This document shows positions 50,922-60,592 of a DNA stretch of 64,000 nucleotides, piece by piece (position 1 is the stretch's first letter; the number at the start of each line of letters is the position of its first letter). The position numbers and the translations under genes were made by a program. The stretch is from Candidatus Laterigemmans baculatus. GTDB lineage: Bacteria; Planctomycetota; Planctomycetia; Pirellulales; Pirellulaceae. The DNA lies in contig NZ_WRPR01000023.1 of the NCBI RefSeq assembly GCF_010367455.1, positions 1 through 64,000 of the forward strand, in the 5' to 3' direction. The notes under the pieces are model-generated. The model saw only the letters and a list, made by a program, of their open reading frames with translations. It ran no database searches and was not told the DNA's origin.

Positions 50922-52442
50922 CTACAACGTGACGCCCGATTTCCAGACGGCGATTTCTCGGTAGCCGTTAATCTCATTGCGGGTCGGTTCGCCGCTGGCG
51001 AAGGCGAGCAGACGCTCAAAGAGGGCATCGGCGAGCGCTTCGGGATCGGCGCCCGCGGCGGCCAGCGGCCCTGCGTCAAAATCGATCCAGGACGGTTTGC
51101 GGTTGGCTAGATCCGAGTTGGTGGAGATCTTCACCGTCGGAGCGGGAACGCCGAATGGGGTGCCGCGGCCGGTGGTAAACAGGATCAGATGCGCGCCGGC
51201 GGCAGTCATCGCGGTGCAACTGACCGCGTCGTTGCCGGGCGCGTTGACCAATCCCAAACCTCCGAGCCGCGGCGTTGCGGATTGACCGTAAGCGAGGACT
51301 TCGGCGACCGGAGCTCTGCCTCCTTTTTGGACGCAGCCGAGCGATTTGTCTTCGAGCGTCGTCAAGCCACCGTCTTTGTTCCCGGGAGATGGGTTTTCAT
51401 AGATCGTCTGACCGTGACGGCGGAAGTAGTCCTTAAAATCGTTGATCAGGTGGACGACTCTTTCAAATACATCTCGATTGACCGCTCGGTCCATCAGCAG
51501 TTGCTCGGCGCCAAACATTTCGGGAACTTCGCTGAGCAAACTCGTACCACCGCCGGCGCAGTGTCGATCGCTGATTCGGCCCACCAATGGATTGGCGGTG
51601 ATGCCGCTAAACCCATCGCTCCCTCCGCATTTCATTCCCAGTACAAGTTCATTCGCATCGATCGGCTCGCGCTGGGCGTTTGAGGCCGATTCGACGAGCT
51701 CGCCGATTAACGCCATGCCATGCTCGATCTCATCCTCCACCTGCTGGGCGTTATAAAACCGAACTCTTTCTCCATTCTCGAGTCCGGCCTGCCGCAGCTG
51801 CATGCGGATCTGATTGTGTTCGCAACCGAGCCCAATCACGAGCACTCCGGCGGCGTTGGGATGGCGGATCAGCGCGCCGAGCAGCGCCTGCGTCGACGCT
51901 AGATCGTCGCCCATCTGCGAGCAGCCGAAAGGATGGGGAAAGCTATAGACGCCATCGATGCCGCGACCAGCAAACTCCATTCTCGCTCGTTCAGCGATCC
52001 GAGCGGCTGTCATATTGACGCAGCCGACCGTGGTGATGATCCAGATCTCATTTCGGGTCGCCACGCGTCCATCGCTGCGGCGAAAGCCTTGGAACTGGCG
52101 GACCTTGGGTTTCGCAGCGGCTGCCCCCGCCGGTGCTGGGCCGCGCCATTCGTACTCGAGGTTTGTGTCGAGCGCGCTGTGGAGATTATGCGAGTGAACG
52201 TGGTCGCCGCTGGAGATCGGGCGCGTCGCAGCGCCGATTGAGAATCCGTATTTAAAGACGTGCTCGCCAGTTTCTATGGGACGGAGCGCGATTTTATGTC
52301 CAGCGGGAATCGGCTGCCGCGTCGTGACTCCGTTGACTTCGACTCCTGCGGGAATTGCGTCGATGGCAACGATGACATTGTCAGCCGGGTGGATCTGCAG
52401 CCAAGCCGGCCGCTGGGCGACGGGTGTCGGACACTCACTCAT
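50922..52442 (-). CDS. Altronate dehydratase-family (UxaA) enzyme
   Basis: I chose the ATG at 52442 (506 residues); 52457 is alternative. It has the N-terminal SAF domain (LQIHPADNVIVAIDAIPAG) and the long catalytic part with VGCVNMTAARIA, HPFGCSQMGDD, GLGCEHNQ, MKCGGSDGFSG and KDGGLTTLEDKSLGC. Members dehydrate altronate or galactarate to 2-keto-3-deoxy acids using iron. Co-directional with the aldolase 31 bases downstream, and together with the pectate lyase at 44.4 kb this suggests uronate use. Substrate identity is uncertain. Confidence 0.9.
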   Translation of the reverse strand: MSECPTPVAQRPAWLQIHPADNVIVAIDAIPAGVEVNGVTTRQPIPAGHKIALRPIETGEHVFKYGFSIGAATRPISSGDHVHSHNLHSALDTNLEYEWRGPAPAGAAAAKPKVRQFQGFRRSDGRVATRNEIWIITTVGCVNMTAARIAERARMEFAGRGIDGVYSFPHPFGCSQMGDDLASTQALLGALIRHPNAAGVLVIGLGCEHNQIRMQLRQAGLENGERVRFYNAQQVEDEIEHGMALIGELVESASNAQREPIDANELVLGMKCGGSDGFSGITANPLVGRISDRHCAGGGTSLLSEVPEMFGAEQLLMDRAVNRDVFERVVHLINDFKDYFRRHGQTIYENPSPGNKDGGLTTLEDKSLGCVQKGGRAPVAEVLAYGQSATPRLGGLGLVNAPGNDAVSCTAMTAAGAHLILFTTGRGTPFGVPAPTVKISTNSDLANRKPSWIDFDAGPLAAAGADPEALADALFERLLAFASGEPTRNEINGYREIAVWKSGVTL

Positions 52443-52555
52443 CGGGCGATGCTCCACTGGGGCCGCGGGTTAGACGGAGCCTATGGTAACCAATCGCGCG
52501 AAGGGAGAAGGAGCGTGAGAGAGAATCGCCGACCGAGGATCAGCCGCCAGACACC

Positions 52556-52726
52556 GAGCTCTGTCGAAATTCGGAACGATACCTTCCCCCCGGGAGGGTC
52601 GCGAGGAACGAGCGGGGAGGGCGCTGCGGGTCGTAGATCGCAGACCGCGGCTCGATTCCGTGAGCCCTCCCCGGGCCTGAGAGCCCGACCTTCCCGGAGG
52701 GAGGGTGATGGTGAAAGGCCGTCAGC
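52556..52726. repeat. MITE-like element, copy 6
   Basis: Left end GCTCTGTCGAAATTCGG, right end (inverted) CTGACGGCCTTTCACC, weakly matched. Inside: module A (TCGCGAGGAACGAGCGGG) then module B (GGGCCTGAGAGCCC), the reverse order of copy 4. The right end overlaps the TGA stop of the glucanotransferase gene. Confidence 0.8.
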
Positions 52727-54278
52727 GGGCGGGGACGGCCGACGCTTCTCGGCCGGTGCGGCGGGTGAGCTCATGAAGCCGCTCGAAGACCTGATCGTCG
52801 AGCATCTCTTCGGTGACTCGCCACGACCAATTGCCGGCGGCGAGGCCGGGGATGTTCATCCGCGCGTCGCTGCCGAGGTTCAGCAGATCTTGGAGCGGGG
52901 CGATGGCCAGCCCGGCTTTGGAACTCCAGGCCGTCTCGATCAACGCCCAGGCGACTTCGTCCGCATCGAGATCGGGGCGGTCGAGCGTCTCGCGGACCAG
53001 TTTCCGCGACTTTTCAGGAAGCTCGGCGTACCAACCTCGCGTGGTGTCGTTGTCATGCGTGCCCGTGAAGACGGCCGTGTTCTCGTCGTACATGTGGGGC
53101 AGGAAGAGGTTGTCGGGATCGCCGTCGAAAGCGAATTGCAGGACGCGCATCCCGGGCAGATGAAACGCGTCGCGGAGAGCCCGCACATCGTCGGTGATCA
53201 GCCCCAAATCTTCGGCGATGAAGGGGAGCCGCCCGAAAGTGTATTGGGCTTGGACGAAAAAGTCGGCACCGGGACCGGGAACCCATTTGCCCGTTTCCGC
53301 CGTGGGAGCTCCGGCCGGTACGTGCCAGGCCGCGGCAAAGGCGCGGAAGTGGTCTAGGCGGACCGCATCGACCAGCGTCAGCAGGGCGCGGAGCCGGTTC
53401 ATCCACCACCGGTATTCGTTCCGCTGCATGGCGTTCCAGTCGTAGATCGGATTGCCCCAGAGTTGGCCGGTCGCGCTGAAGTAGTCCGGTGGGACGCCGG
53501 CCGCCACCAGCGGCTGACGATTCGCGTCCAGGAGGAACAATTCCGGATGCGCCCAAACTTCGGACGAGTCGTGTGAGACGAAAAAAGGTAGGTCGCCAAG
53601 GATCCGCACGTTCCGCCGCGCAGCATGCTCACGCAGCCGGTGCCACTGGCGGAAGAAGAGGAATTGGCCAAACCGGGCCTGCTCGATCCGCGGTGCCAGC
53701 TCCTGGCGAGCTTGAGCGATCACGTCGGGATCGCGGCGGACGAACTCATGCGGCCAGCTGTAGAAGGATGCGCCGCTAAAGCGCTCCTTGAGGGCGATAA
53801 AAAGGGCGTAGTCATTCAGCCAGTGCGCCTGAGCTCCGCAGAAGGCAGCGAACGCCTCGCGGAGCGCCGTGCTCCCGTGGCTTTGGAAATTCTTCCAGGC
53901 AAGTTCCGCCAGCCGCGGCTTAATCACGCGGATCCGATCGAAGTCCACATAATGCGTCGGGTGATCCACTCGCTCGCAATCAGACGGCTCGAGCAGCCCA
54001 TCTTCGATCAACCAGTCGGGGCTGAGCAGGTGCAGGTTTCCCGCGAATGTGGAAAGCGGATCGTAGGGTGAGTTTCCGAGCCCGGTAGGGCCGAGCGGAA
54101 GGATCTGCCACCACCGCTGACCGGCATCCGCCAACCGGTCCACCCAGGCAATCGCTGCGGGACCGAGGTCGCCAATCCCATACGGCGAAGGGAGTGAAGT
54201 GACGTGCAGCAATACGCCCGCTGCGGGATCATTGGGCGAGAGCAGCGCGGGCGTTTGCGGATTCTGGTTCTCAGACAT
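52722..54278 (-). CDS. malQ: 4-alpha-glucanotransferase (GH77)
   Basis: I chose the ATG at 54278 (518 residues), which fits the family start; the frame is open further upstream. GH77 motifs are complete: GVLLHVTSLPSPYGIGDLGP, WWQILPLGPTG, nucleophile Asp in AVRLDHFRAF, acid/base Glu in FIAEDLG, and HDNDTTRGWY. It transfers maltosyl chains in glycogen and maltodextrin metabolism in the cytosol. The gene is solitary; a phosphorylase fragment at 23.9 kb shows related glycogen genes exist or existed in the genome. Confidence 0.94.
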   Translation of the reverse strand: MSENQNPQTPALLSPNDPAAGVLLHVTSLPSPYGIGDLGPAAIAWVDRLADAGQRWWQILPLGPTGLGNSPYDPLSTFAGNLHLLSPDWLIEDGLLEPSDCERVDHPTHYVDFDRIRVIKPRLAELAWKNFQSHGSTALREAFAAFCGAQAHWLNDYALFIALKERFSGASFYSWPHEFVRRDPDVIAQARQELAPRIEQARFGQFLFFRQWHRLREHAARRNVRILGDLPFFVSHDSSEVWAHPELFLLDANRQPLVAAGVPPDYFSATGQLWGNPIYDWNAMQRNEYRWWMNRLRALLTLVDAVRLDHFRAFAAAWHVPAGAPTAETGKWVPGPGADFFVQAQYTFGRLPFIAEDLGLITDDVRALRDAFHLPGMRVLQFAFDGDPDNLFLPHMYDENTAVFTGTHDNDTTRGWYAELPEKSRKLVRETLDRPDLDADEVAWALIETAWSSKAGLAIAPLQDLLNLGSDARMNIPGLAAGNWSWRVTEEMLDDQVFERLHELTRRTGREASAVPAR

Positions 54279-54392
54279 GCTCTGAAACGCTTTTCCGGTG
54301 CAACCAGTCGAGGGAAGGGGCGAGGCGGTGCTCGGAACTACAGCCGAAGCATCTGCCATGCCCAAAGTATCGCCTCGAGCGGGTTTCCGGGA

Positions 54393-54600
54393 GCCGGGAG
54401 CAGGGAGCAGGTTTCAGGGTTTAGGTTTCAGGGGGGCCACGGAAGGACACGGAACGGCACGGAAGGGAGAGGGGACGTCAGGTATCGTGCTCGTGCTCAG
54501 TGAAGCGGTGCTCGTGCTCGTAATCGAAGAGGAGCGAAGGGGGGACAACCACGAATGACGCGAATGGTGGCCACGGAAGGACACGGAACGGCACGGAAGG
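54393..54600. repeat. Low-complexity and CCACGGAAGGACACGG repeats
   Basis: Tandem AGGTTTCAGG-like runs (about 54410-54432), two copies of CCACGGAAGGACACGGAACG (54437 and 54571), and GTGCTCGTGCTC runs between. A third CCACGGAAGGACACGG copy is at 60072. No gene is supportable between 54279 and 54670. Confidence 0.7.
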
Positions 54601-54670
54601 GAGTGGGACCGCGGATAGCACGGAGAACGCGGATGAAGAGGGGGAGGGAGAATGCAGGTCGTTGGAGCCG

Positions 54671-55303
54671 CTACGGGTTGGCGGACTGAGGCGGGGCTTG
54701 GTTGGGCTTCCAGTAGAACTGGCGGTCGGGCAGCCGCGGGCGGAACGGGACCGAGGGATAGTAGCCATCGGCGTAGGGCGGAACCGGATAGGGCGAACGC
54801 GGCCCCGAAGGGTAGGGCTGATAGGGCATCGGAGGTTGGGGGCCCCCACCCCGATGGCCCCCACCCCAATCGTCATCGCCCGGATGGTCATGGCCCGGAT
54901 GGCCGCCGGGGCCAGGGTGGTAGCCGGGGTAGCCGTAGGGGAAACCGCCGAGATTCAGGCCGGCGAGCGGCGCACCCCACTCGGGATAAGGCACCGAGTA
55001 GGGGCGATAGGGAAACCGCCATTCGCCGTAGGGTCGGACCGGCGGGCCCCACTGTTCAACGCGGTGGTAGTTGTCGGCCGATTGTCCGACTTGAATCGAG
55101 CTGCGGAGGTGGGTGTAGCCGCTCGAGCGAAAGCTAGCCGGTTGTGGGACCGCCGCCGGCGGCGGGGCGGCGTACTGGCTGGTCCGCAGGCCCGTATGAG
55201 GATCGTGCGTGTAGAAGCTCGGCGCGGTCAGCCACTCCCCGCCGCGGGCATTCCCGGCGGCGTTGGCTGCGAGCAGGACGAGCAGGGCGAGCACGGTTCT
55301 CAT
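54671..55303 (-). CDS. Secreted Pro/Gly/Tyr-rich protein
   Basis: 210 residues from the ATG at 55303, with a signal peptide (TVLALLVLLAANAAGNARG). The rest is low complexity, rich in Pro, Gly, Tyr and His (GYPGYHPGPGGHPGHDHPGD, PYQPYPSGPRSPYPVPPY), with no cysteines and no recognised family. Such sequences are found in envelope or matrix proteins of planctomycetes. Isolated gene. Confidence 0.65.
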   Translation of the reverse strand: MRTVLALLVLLAANAAGNARGGEWLTAPSFYTHDPHTGLRTSQYAAPPPAAVPQPASFRSSGYTHLRSSIQVGQSADNYHRVEQWGPPVRPYGEWRFPYRPYSVPYPEWGAPLAGLNLGGFPYGYPGYHPGPGGHPGHDHPGDDDWGGGHRGGGPQPPMPYQPYPSGPRSPYPVPPYADGYYPSVPFRPRLPDRQFYWKPNQAPPQSANP

Positions 55304-55430
55304 CCGCACCAAAATAGTTCACCCCGAGGCCAAAGCCGGCATCGGGGGAAAATTTTTGCGGCGGATGCGGCTAAAGAGCCCGCATAATCGGAACGGCCGG
55401 CAGGAATGGGAGCGGCTTGTCCAGGTCAAT

Positions 55431-55504
55431 CATCAGCCGCCGGGCGCTAGCCCCCGGTTTCCGCAAACTCCGCAGTAACCGGACGCTAGCGCGTGGCGGC
55501 TGAT
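55431..55504. repeat. REP-like palindrome
   Basis: CATCAGCCGCCGGGCGCTAG and CCCCCGGTTT paired with AACCGGACGCTAGCGCGTGG and CGGCTGATT. Nearly identical to the copies at 14.3 and 22.9 kb. Confidence 0.85.
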
Positions 55505-55543
55505 TTCACTGAGCCTTCACCCGTGCAGCGGATTTGCGACGCG

Positions 55544-56836
55544 TCAGTCGTCGGTGACCGTTTCGAGGAATCGGGCCAAGCGATGGAAGTCGCTGCCGGG
55601 TTCGATGAAGCGGACTTTGGTGACGAGCGTTTTCGGGTCGACGAGTTCATCGAACGGCACGAAGTGCAGGTCGAGCTGGCCGGTGACGCTGACCATCACC
55701 CCATTGAGTCGCTCTTCCATCAGGGCCCGGTAGGCACCGACGCCGAGCTGGGAGCCGAGCATCACGTCGAAGGCATGCGGGGCGGCACAGCGGGCTTCGT
55801 AGCCGAGCTGCAATCCGTTGACTTTGCGGGCCCGGCCGGTCCGCTCCTGATAGCGGCTGGCGATCAGGCGGGCGAACATCGAGCTGAGGTTGATGCTGCT
55901 GATGCTGATGTGGCCGTGGTCATCGCGCTCGATTCCCTCGAGGCGTTCCATCGGCAGGTACTCGGCCAAACCTTCGGCGATCACAATCACGCCGTACTCG
56001 CGCTTCTCTCGTTCGCGAGCGAGCATCATGTCGACGATCCGGTCGATGACCCGGTCGACGATCATGATCTTGCGGGTCTGGCCAGTCTCGGAGTTAGTGA
56101 CTTCTTCCCCGGCCAGCGCGCCGGTGATGTCCTCGACGCTGAGCACCATGCTCCCTTCGCCGGCGATCGTCGCCCCATAGGCCAACCAGCCGGCGCTGCG
56201 GCCCATGCATTCGCAGAGGAAGTAGGCTTTGCCGGCCGCCGCATCGTAGTTCAGGTTGCGGATCTCTTCGGCCAGCGTCTCGACGGCGGTGAAGTAACCG
56301 AAGGTGAAGTCGATCCCCATGTAGTCGTTGTCGATCGTCTTCGGCAGGTGCACGACCGGCAGCCGCTTGGCATCGGACGGCAGATTGTCCTGGAACATCT
56401 TGAGCTTGTTGGCCGTCTTCAGCGTGTCGTCGCCACCGATCGAGATCAGGGCATCGACGCCGAGCGACAGCAGCCCCTCGTAGACTCGGCGGAGCGGTGC
56501 CGAAAGCTCCGCGTCCTTGAGGTGCTCGGGCGAGCTGACGTGTTTGCCGGGGTTGGTCCGGGCGGTCCCGATCATGATCCCACGGCTGGTTCGGCTGTGA
56601 GTCAGCATCTCGTGGGTGAAGCGGATGTAGTCGGTGCCTTCCTGCAGCGGACCGGACGCCGTGTACTCGGCCAAGCGGCTGTAGCCGTGCTTGAGGCCGA
56701 TCACTTCGACCCCTTCGTTGAGGAACGAAAAGGCAGCCGTCGAGATCACCGCATTGGCACCGGGGGCGGGACCGCCGGCAAACAGGATCGCGACGCGTCG
56801 CAGGGGAGCTTGGGTATCTTTTTTCGAAGCAGCCAT
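55544..56836 (-). CDS. Pyrophosphate-type 6-phosphofructokinase
   Basis: 430 residues of the phosphofructokinase fold (LFAGGPAPGANAVISTA, GRSAGWLAYGAT). Two residues set donor use: Asp137 in GGDDT and Lys166 in PKTIDND, where ATP enzymes have Gly at both. This is the signature of PPi-dependent enzymes, which run fructose-6-phosphate phosphorylation reversibly. The length is greater than bacterial ATP-PFK (about 320). It lies 27 bases upstream of... no same-operon gene; the accC gene ends 26 bases before its start, same strand, so it may be co-transcribed. Confidence 0.93.
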   Translation of the reverse strand: MAASKKDTQAPLRRVAILFAGGPAPGANAVISTAAFSFLNEGVEVIGLKHGYSRLAEYTASGPLQEGTDYIRFTHEMLTHSRTSRGIMIGTARTNPGKHVSSPEHLKDAELSAPLRRVYEGLLSLGVDALISIGGDDTLKTANKLKMFQDNLPSDAKRLPVVHLPKTIDNDYMGIDFTFGYFTAVETLAEEIRNLNYDAAAGKAYFLCECMGRSAGWLAYGATIAGEGSMVLSVEDITGALAGEEVTNSETGQTRKIMIVDRVIDRIVDMMLAREREKREYGVIVIAEGLAEYLPMERLEGIERDDHGHISISSINLSSMFARLIASRYQERTGRARKVNGLQLGYEARCAAPHAFDVMLGSQLGVGAYRALMEERLNGVMVSVTGQLDLHFVPFDELVDPKTLVTKVRFIEPGSDFHRLARFLETVTDD

Positions 56837-56862
56837 AGGTGTTGGATCAGCCGGAATGGACT

Positions 56863-58209
56863 TTACGGTTTAAGAAAGACGCGATCGACAAACGTGGTGT
56901 CGCAGCGACCTTCGACAAATTCGGGATGCTGCAGGACGCGATCGTGGAACGGGGCGGTGGTGGCGATCCCGCGAACCTCGAGCTCCGCCAGGGCGCGGCG
57001 CATCGTGGCGATCGCTTCCTCGCGCGTCGGGCGGTGGACGATCAGCTTGCCGATCATCGAGTCGTAGTGGGGCGGGACGGTGTATCCGCCGTAGATGTGG
57101 GAATCGAAGCGAACGCCGAGCCCGCCGGGGACGAACAGGTGTTCGATCTTGCCCGGCTGTGGCTGGAAATTGCGGCTCGGATCTTCGGCATTGATGCGGC
57201 ACTCGATCGCTGCGCCTTGGCAGCGGATATCGTCCTGCGCGAAGGACAGGTTTTGGCCAGCCGCAACGCGAATCTGCTCGCGAATCAAATCGACGCCCGT
57301 GATCATTTCGGTCACCGGATGTTCGACCTGGATCCGCGCGTTGACTTCGATGAAGTAGAAACTGTCGTCCGGGGCGACGATAAATTCGACCGTTCCGGCG
57401 TTGGTGTATTTGGCTTCGCGGATCAGCCGCACCGCCGCATCGCACATCGCCTGCCGACGGTCTTCGGGGAGCCGCGGCGAGGGGGCTTCCTCGATCAGCT
57501 TCTGGTGTCGTCGCTGGACGCTGCAGTCGCGTTCGTGGAGGTGGACGACGTTGCCCGCCGAGTCGGCGATGACTTGGACTTCGACGTGCCGCGGACGCTC
57601 GATGTACTTTTCCAAGTAGACGCCGGCGTTGCCGAACGCCGCTTGGGCTTCGTTCTTGGCTTGCTGCAGGGCGCTTTTGAGGACCAGCTCGTTGGCGGCC
57701 ACTCGCATCCCTTTGCCACCACCGCCGGCGGTCGCTTTGATCAGCACCGGGAAACCGATTTCGCTGGCCACGCGGACCGCTTCGGCGTCGTCTTCGAGCA
57801 ATCCATCGCTACCGGGCACGACTGGCACTTCGGCTCGCTTGGCCAGAGCCCGCGCGGAGTTCTTGTCGCCGAGCATCGCCATCGCTTCGGGCGAGGGCCC
57901 GATGAAATCGATCTGGCAGGAGCGACAAACTTCGTTGAAGTGGGCGTTTTCCGAGAGAAAACCGTAGCCCGGATGGATCGCGTCGACGTTGCCGATCTCG
58001 GCGGCGCTGATCACTTGGTCGATAGCCAAATAGCTTTGGGCGCTGCGAGCCGGACCGATGCAGATCGCTTGGTCGGCGAGCCGCGCGTGGGCGGATTCGC
58101 GATCGGCCTCGCTGAAGACGGCGACCGATTCGATCCCCATTTCGCGGCAAGCGCGGATGATCCGCAACGCGATTTCGCCACGGTTGGCGATCAGGATGCG
58201 ATTGAACAC
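56863..58209 (-). CDS. accC: Acetyl-CoA carboxylase, biotin carboxylase subunit
   Basis: 448 residues, the usual length. It carboxylates biotin on AccB with ATP and bicarbonate. ATP-grasp blocks: [33 protein letters not shown] (phosphate loop), [40 protein letters not shown]. The catalytic arginine-containing loop NARIQVEHP is intact. The gene follows accB by 88 bases on the minus strand. Confidence 0.97.
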   Translation of the reverse strand: MFNRILIANRGEIALRIIRACREMGIESVAVFSEADRESAHARLADQAICIGPARSAQSYLAIDQVISAAEIGNVDAIHPGYGFLSENAHFNEVCRSCQIDFIGPSPEAMAMLGDKNSARALAKRAEVPVVPGSDGLLEDDAEAVRVASEIGFPVLIKATAGGGGKGMRVAANELVLKSALQQAKNEAQAAFGNAGVYLEKYIERPRHVEVQVIADSAGNVVHLHERDCSVQRRHQKLIEEAPSPRLPEDRRQAMCDAAVRLIREAKYTNAGTVEFIVAPDDSFYFIEVNARIQVEHPVTEMITGVDLIREQIRVAAGQNLSFAQDDIRCQGAAIECRINAEDPSRNFQPQPGKIEHLFVPGGLGVRFDSHIYGGYTVPPHYDSMIGKLIVHRPTREEAIATMRRALAELEVRGIATTAPFHDRVLQHPEFVEGRCDTTFVDRVFLKP

Positions 58210-58297
58210 TGCGAGCAGACTTTCCGTGGAGGGTGGGGCAGTGGAGGGAAGAGGAACCGACGGCGTGGTGGCAGCGGCGAGTAACTCGCCGCGCCCT

Positions 58298-58810
58298 TTA
58301 CGCCGAGGTGTCGATCTTGAACAGCGGCTTGCCGAACTCGACCGACTGTTCGTTGTCCACCAGCACCGCCACGACCTTGCCGCTGACTTCGGCCGGGATC
58401 TCGTTGAAGACCTTCATCGCTTCGATGATGCAAATCACCGTGTCGGACTGGACCATCGAGCCGACTTTGACGAACGCGTCCGTCTCGGGATTCGGGCGGC
58501 TGTAGAACGTGCCGACCATCGGTGCTTTGATCGTCACGATGTTCGGACCATCCTCGGCCGGTGCGGAGGGCTGGGCTGGAGCGGCCGCCGCCGGGGCAGC
58601 CGCTGCCGGGGCCTGGTGGACCACCGGCGCCGCAGGGGCCTGCGGGTACACCATCGGCGGCGCCTCGGGGCCCCGTTTCAGATTGATTCGCTCTTCCCGC
58701 TGACGCAGGTCGATTTCCGAGAGGTCATGTTCTTCCATCAAACGGACAAGCCGCCGGATGCGTTCCACGTCAAAGACGTCGTCCGATTTTGATTTTCCGC
58801 CTTCGCTCAT
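58298..58810 (-). CDS. accB: Acetyl-CoA carboxylase biotin carboxyl carrier protein
   Basis: I chose the ATG at 58810 (170 residues); 58849 is alternative. The biotin-attachment lysine is Lys133 in [10 protein letters not shown], within the lipoyl-like fold ([20 protein letters not shown] to the end). The N-terminal part ([20 protein letters not shown]) and an Ala/Pro-rich linker are typical of AccB. Co-directional with accC. Confidence 0.96.
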   Translation of the reverse strand: MSEGGKSKSDDVFDVERIRRLVRLMEEHDLSEIDLRQREERINLKRGPEAPPMVYPQAPAAPVVHQAPAAAAPAAAAPAQPSAPAEDGPNIVTIKAPMVGTFYSRPNPETDAFVKVGSMVQSDTVICIIEAMKVFNEIPAEVSGKVVAVLVDNEQSVEFGKPLFKIDTSA

Positions 58811-58895
58811 TTCCATCGGCCCCAGCAATTTCTTCGAAGCTGTCGGCACCTGCCTGACGCATGATGTCGCAGGCCGGGCCGGAAAAGTCCAGAAC

Positions 58896-59987
58896 TTACA
58901 GAATCACTTCGGTTTCTTCGAGGCCCTTGGGCAGCGAAGAAAGGACCTCGTGGCCCCCGGGAGTGACCAACACGTCATCTTCCAAGCGAATTCCGATCTC
59001 TCCAGGCAAATAAATCCCCGGTTCGACCGTGACCACCATGCCCGCAGCGAGCTTGCCCGATTCGGGGCTGGCCAATCGCGGCGGCTCGTGCACCTCCAGC
59101 CCAATCCCATGCCCGAGGCTGTGGCTGAACGCTTCGCCGTAGCCCGCCGCAGCGATCACCTGGCGGGCCGCCGCGTCCACGTCGCGGAGCAAGACCCCCG
59201 GCCGAATCGCTTCAATCGCTGCCAACTGGGCCTCGAGCACGATCGGGTACAGCTCTCGCATTCGCGGCGTCGCCCGGCCCATCGACAGCGTCCGCGTCAG
59301 ATCGCTCGTGTAGCCCTCGAACCTCGCCCCCCAGTCGACCAACAAGCCTTGGCCAGCGGTGATCATCGCCCGCCCGGGCTGATAGTGGGGCAGGGCGCCC
59401 GACGGGCCGACAGCGACGATCGAGGGAAATCCACACCCGCTGCCGCCGAACTGGCGGATCGCCGCTTCGAGCAAATACGCCGCTTCGAGCTCGCTCATCC
59501 CCTCGCGAAGCGAAGCCCGCAGGACCCCGAACGCTCGCTCGCCGCAGCGGACCGCGCGGCGGATCGTCTCGAGCTCCTGTTCGTCCTTGACCGCCCGCAG
59601 CTCGCTGACCCAGCCGCTGGTCGGCGTCAGCGCAACGCCGGCAAGCGTCTTTTCAATTCCTCGCAGCAGGCTCCACGGGACCGCATGATCCTCCAGCCCC
59701 AGCCGCTTGATGCCCGCCTCGCGAACGACGCTCCCGATCCACTCGGTCATCCGCGTCTCGGGGCCGCGGATCTGCGGCGTCAATTCAGGGCACTCGCTGG
59801 CGATCTGCGTCTCGAACCGCCGGTCGCTGAGGATCGACGTCCCATGCCCGGTGATCAGCAGCGAACTGCTGTCACCGGTAAATCCCGACAAGTAGCGGAC
59901 GTTGACCGGGTCGCTGACTAGCAAACCGTCGAGCTCCGCGTCCGCCAGCGCCGGAAGCAACCTCTGAATTCGCGCCGTGAATCTCAT
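58896..59987 (-). CDS. M24 aminopeptidase P-family (Xaa-Pro) peptidase
   Basis: I chose the ATG at 59987 (363 residues). Metal ligands are present: Asp in LVDWGARFEGYTSD and SDLTRT, His in HSLGHGIGLEVHE, Glu in VVTVEPGIY and IRLEDDV. The N-terminal creatinase-like domain starts RFTARIQRLLPALADAELDG. It removes or cleaves N-terminal X-Pro dipeptides in the cytosol. In many bacteria it sits near efp and accB/accC, and here it lies just upstream of accB; efp is not visible. Confidence 0.94.
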   Translation of the reverse strand: MRFTARIQRLLPALADAELDGLLVSDPVNVRYLSGFTGDSSSLLITGHGTSILSDRRFETQIASECPELTPQIRGPETRMTEWIGSVVREAGIKRLGLEDHAVPWSLLRGIEKTLAGVALTPTSGWVSELRAVKDEQELETIRRAVRCGERAFGVLRASLREGMSELEAAYLLEAAIRQFGGSGCGFPSIVAVGPSGALPHYQPGRAMITAGQGLLVDWGARFEGYTSDLTRTLSMGRATPRMRELYPIVLEAQLAAIEAIRPGVLLRDVDAAARQVIAAAGYGEAFSHSLGHGIGLEVHEPPRLASPESGKLAAGMVVTVEPGIYLPGEIGIRLEDDVLVTPGGHEVLSSLPKGLEETEVIL

Positions 59988-60071
59988 GCTGCTCCACAAG
60001 GAAAGGGGGCGGATCTATGTCCGGATTTAGCCGGAAGTGCAACCACGAAGGACACGAAGAGCACTGAGGGT

Positions 60072-60103
60072 GGCCACGGAAGGACACGGAAAAGCACGGA
60101 AAG
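60072..60103. repeat. CCACGGAAGGACACGG repeat, third copy
   Basis: GGCCACGGAAGGACACGG and AAAAGCACGGAAAGGGG, matching the two copies at 54.4-54.6 kb. No gene is supportable from 60000 to 60592; the rest of that gap is filled by the MITE and REP-like units listed separately. Confidence 0.7.
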
Positions 60104-60189
60104 GGGAGGAACCGTCCAGATCCAATAGTCCCGGGACTCGGATACTCCAGCGGCGGGGGATGGTGCAACCACGAAAATTTTTGAGCCGT

Positions 60190-60381
60190 AGGCGCGAGCC
60201 TCTGTCCGAAAACCCGTAACGACACCCTCCCCCCGGGAGGGTCGCGAGGAACGAGCGGGGAGGGGGTTGCGCGACGTACAGCCTCCACATGGCGAAATTC
60301 AGCGGGCCCTCCCCGGGCCTGAGAGCCCGACCCTCCCGGGGGGAGGGTAATGGCAAAAGGGAGTTTTCTGACAGAGCCTAG
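60190..60381. repeat. MITE-like element, copy 7
   Basis: Left end GCCTCTGTCCGAAAACCCG, right end (inverted) GGCTCTGTCAGAAAACTCCC. Module order A (TCGCGAGGAACGAGCGGG) then B (GGGCCTGAGAGCCC). On the left it abuts GAGCCGTAGGCGC, and on the right CTAGCGTCG, so again it sits within a REP-like unit. Confidence 0.86.
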
Positions 60382-60446
60382 CGTCGTGACGCCCGGGTTT
60401 CCGCTGCAGCACCCGCGGCGAGCGCCCAATGCCATCTACTTTGGAC

Positions 60447-60521
60447 CATCAGCCGCCACGCGCTAGCGTCCGGTTCTTTGCAGTTCCCAAGGAACCGGAC
60501 GCTAGCGCGTTGCGGCTGATA
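60447..60521. repeat. REP-like palindrome
   Basis: CAGCCGCCACGCGCTAGC and GTCCGGTT mirrored by AACCGGACGCTAGCGCGTTG and CGGCTGATA. This is the most symmetric copy in the window. It is followed by a gap up to the PVC cytochrome gene. Confidence 0.87.
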
Positions 60522-60592
60522 ACAAAAATCCGCGAAAGTAGATGGCGTTGGGCGAGCGCCGCCGGCACAGGGCCCTCGCCGCTCGCCTCTCT

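Noticed and set aside
55493-57067. Long plus-strand open frame (524 codons)
   Set aside because: Antisense to the phosphofructokinase and accC genes, which have complete catalytic motifs.
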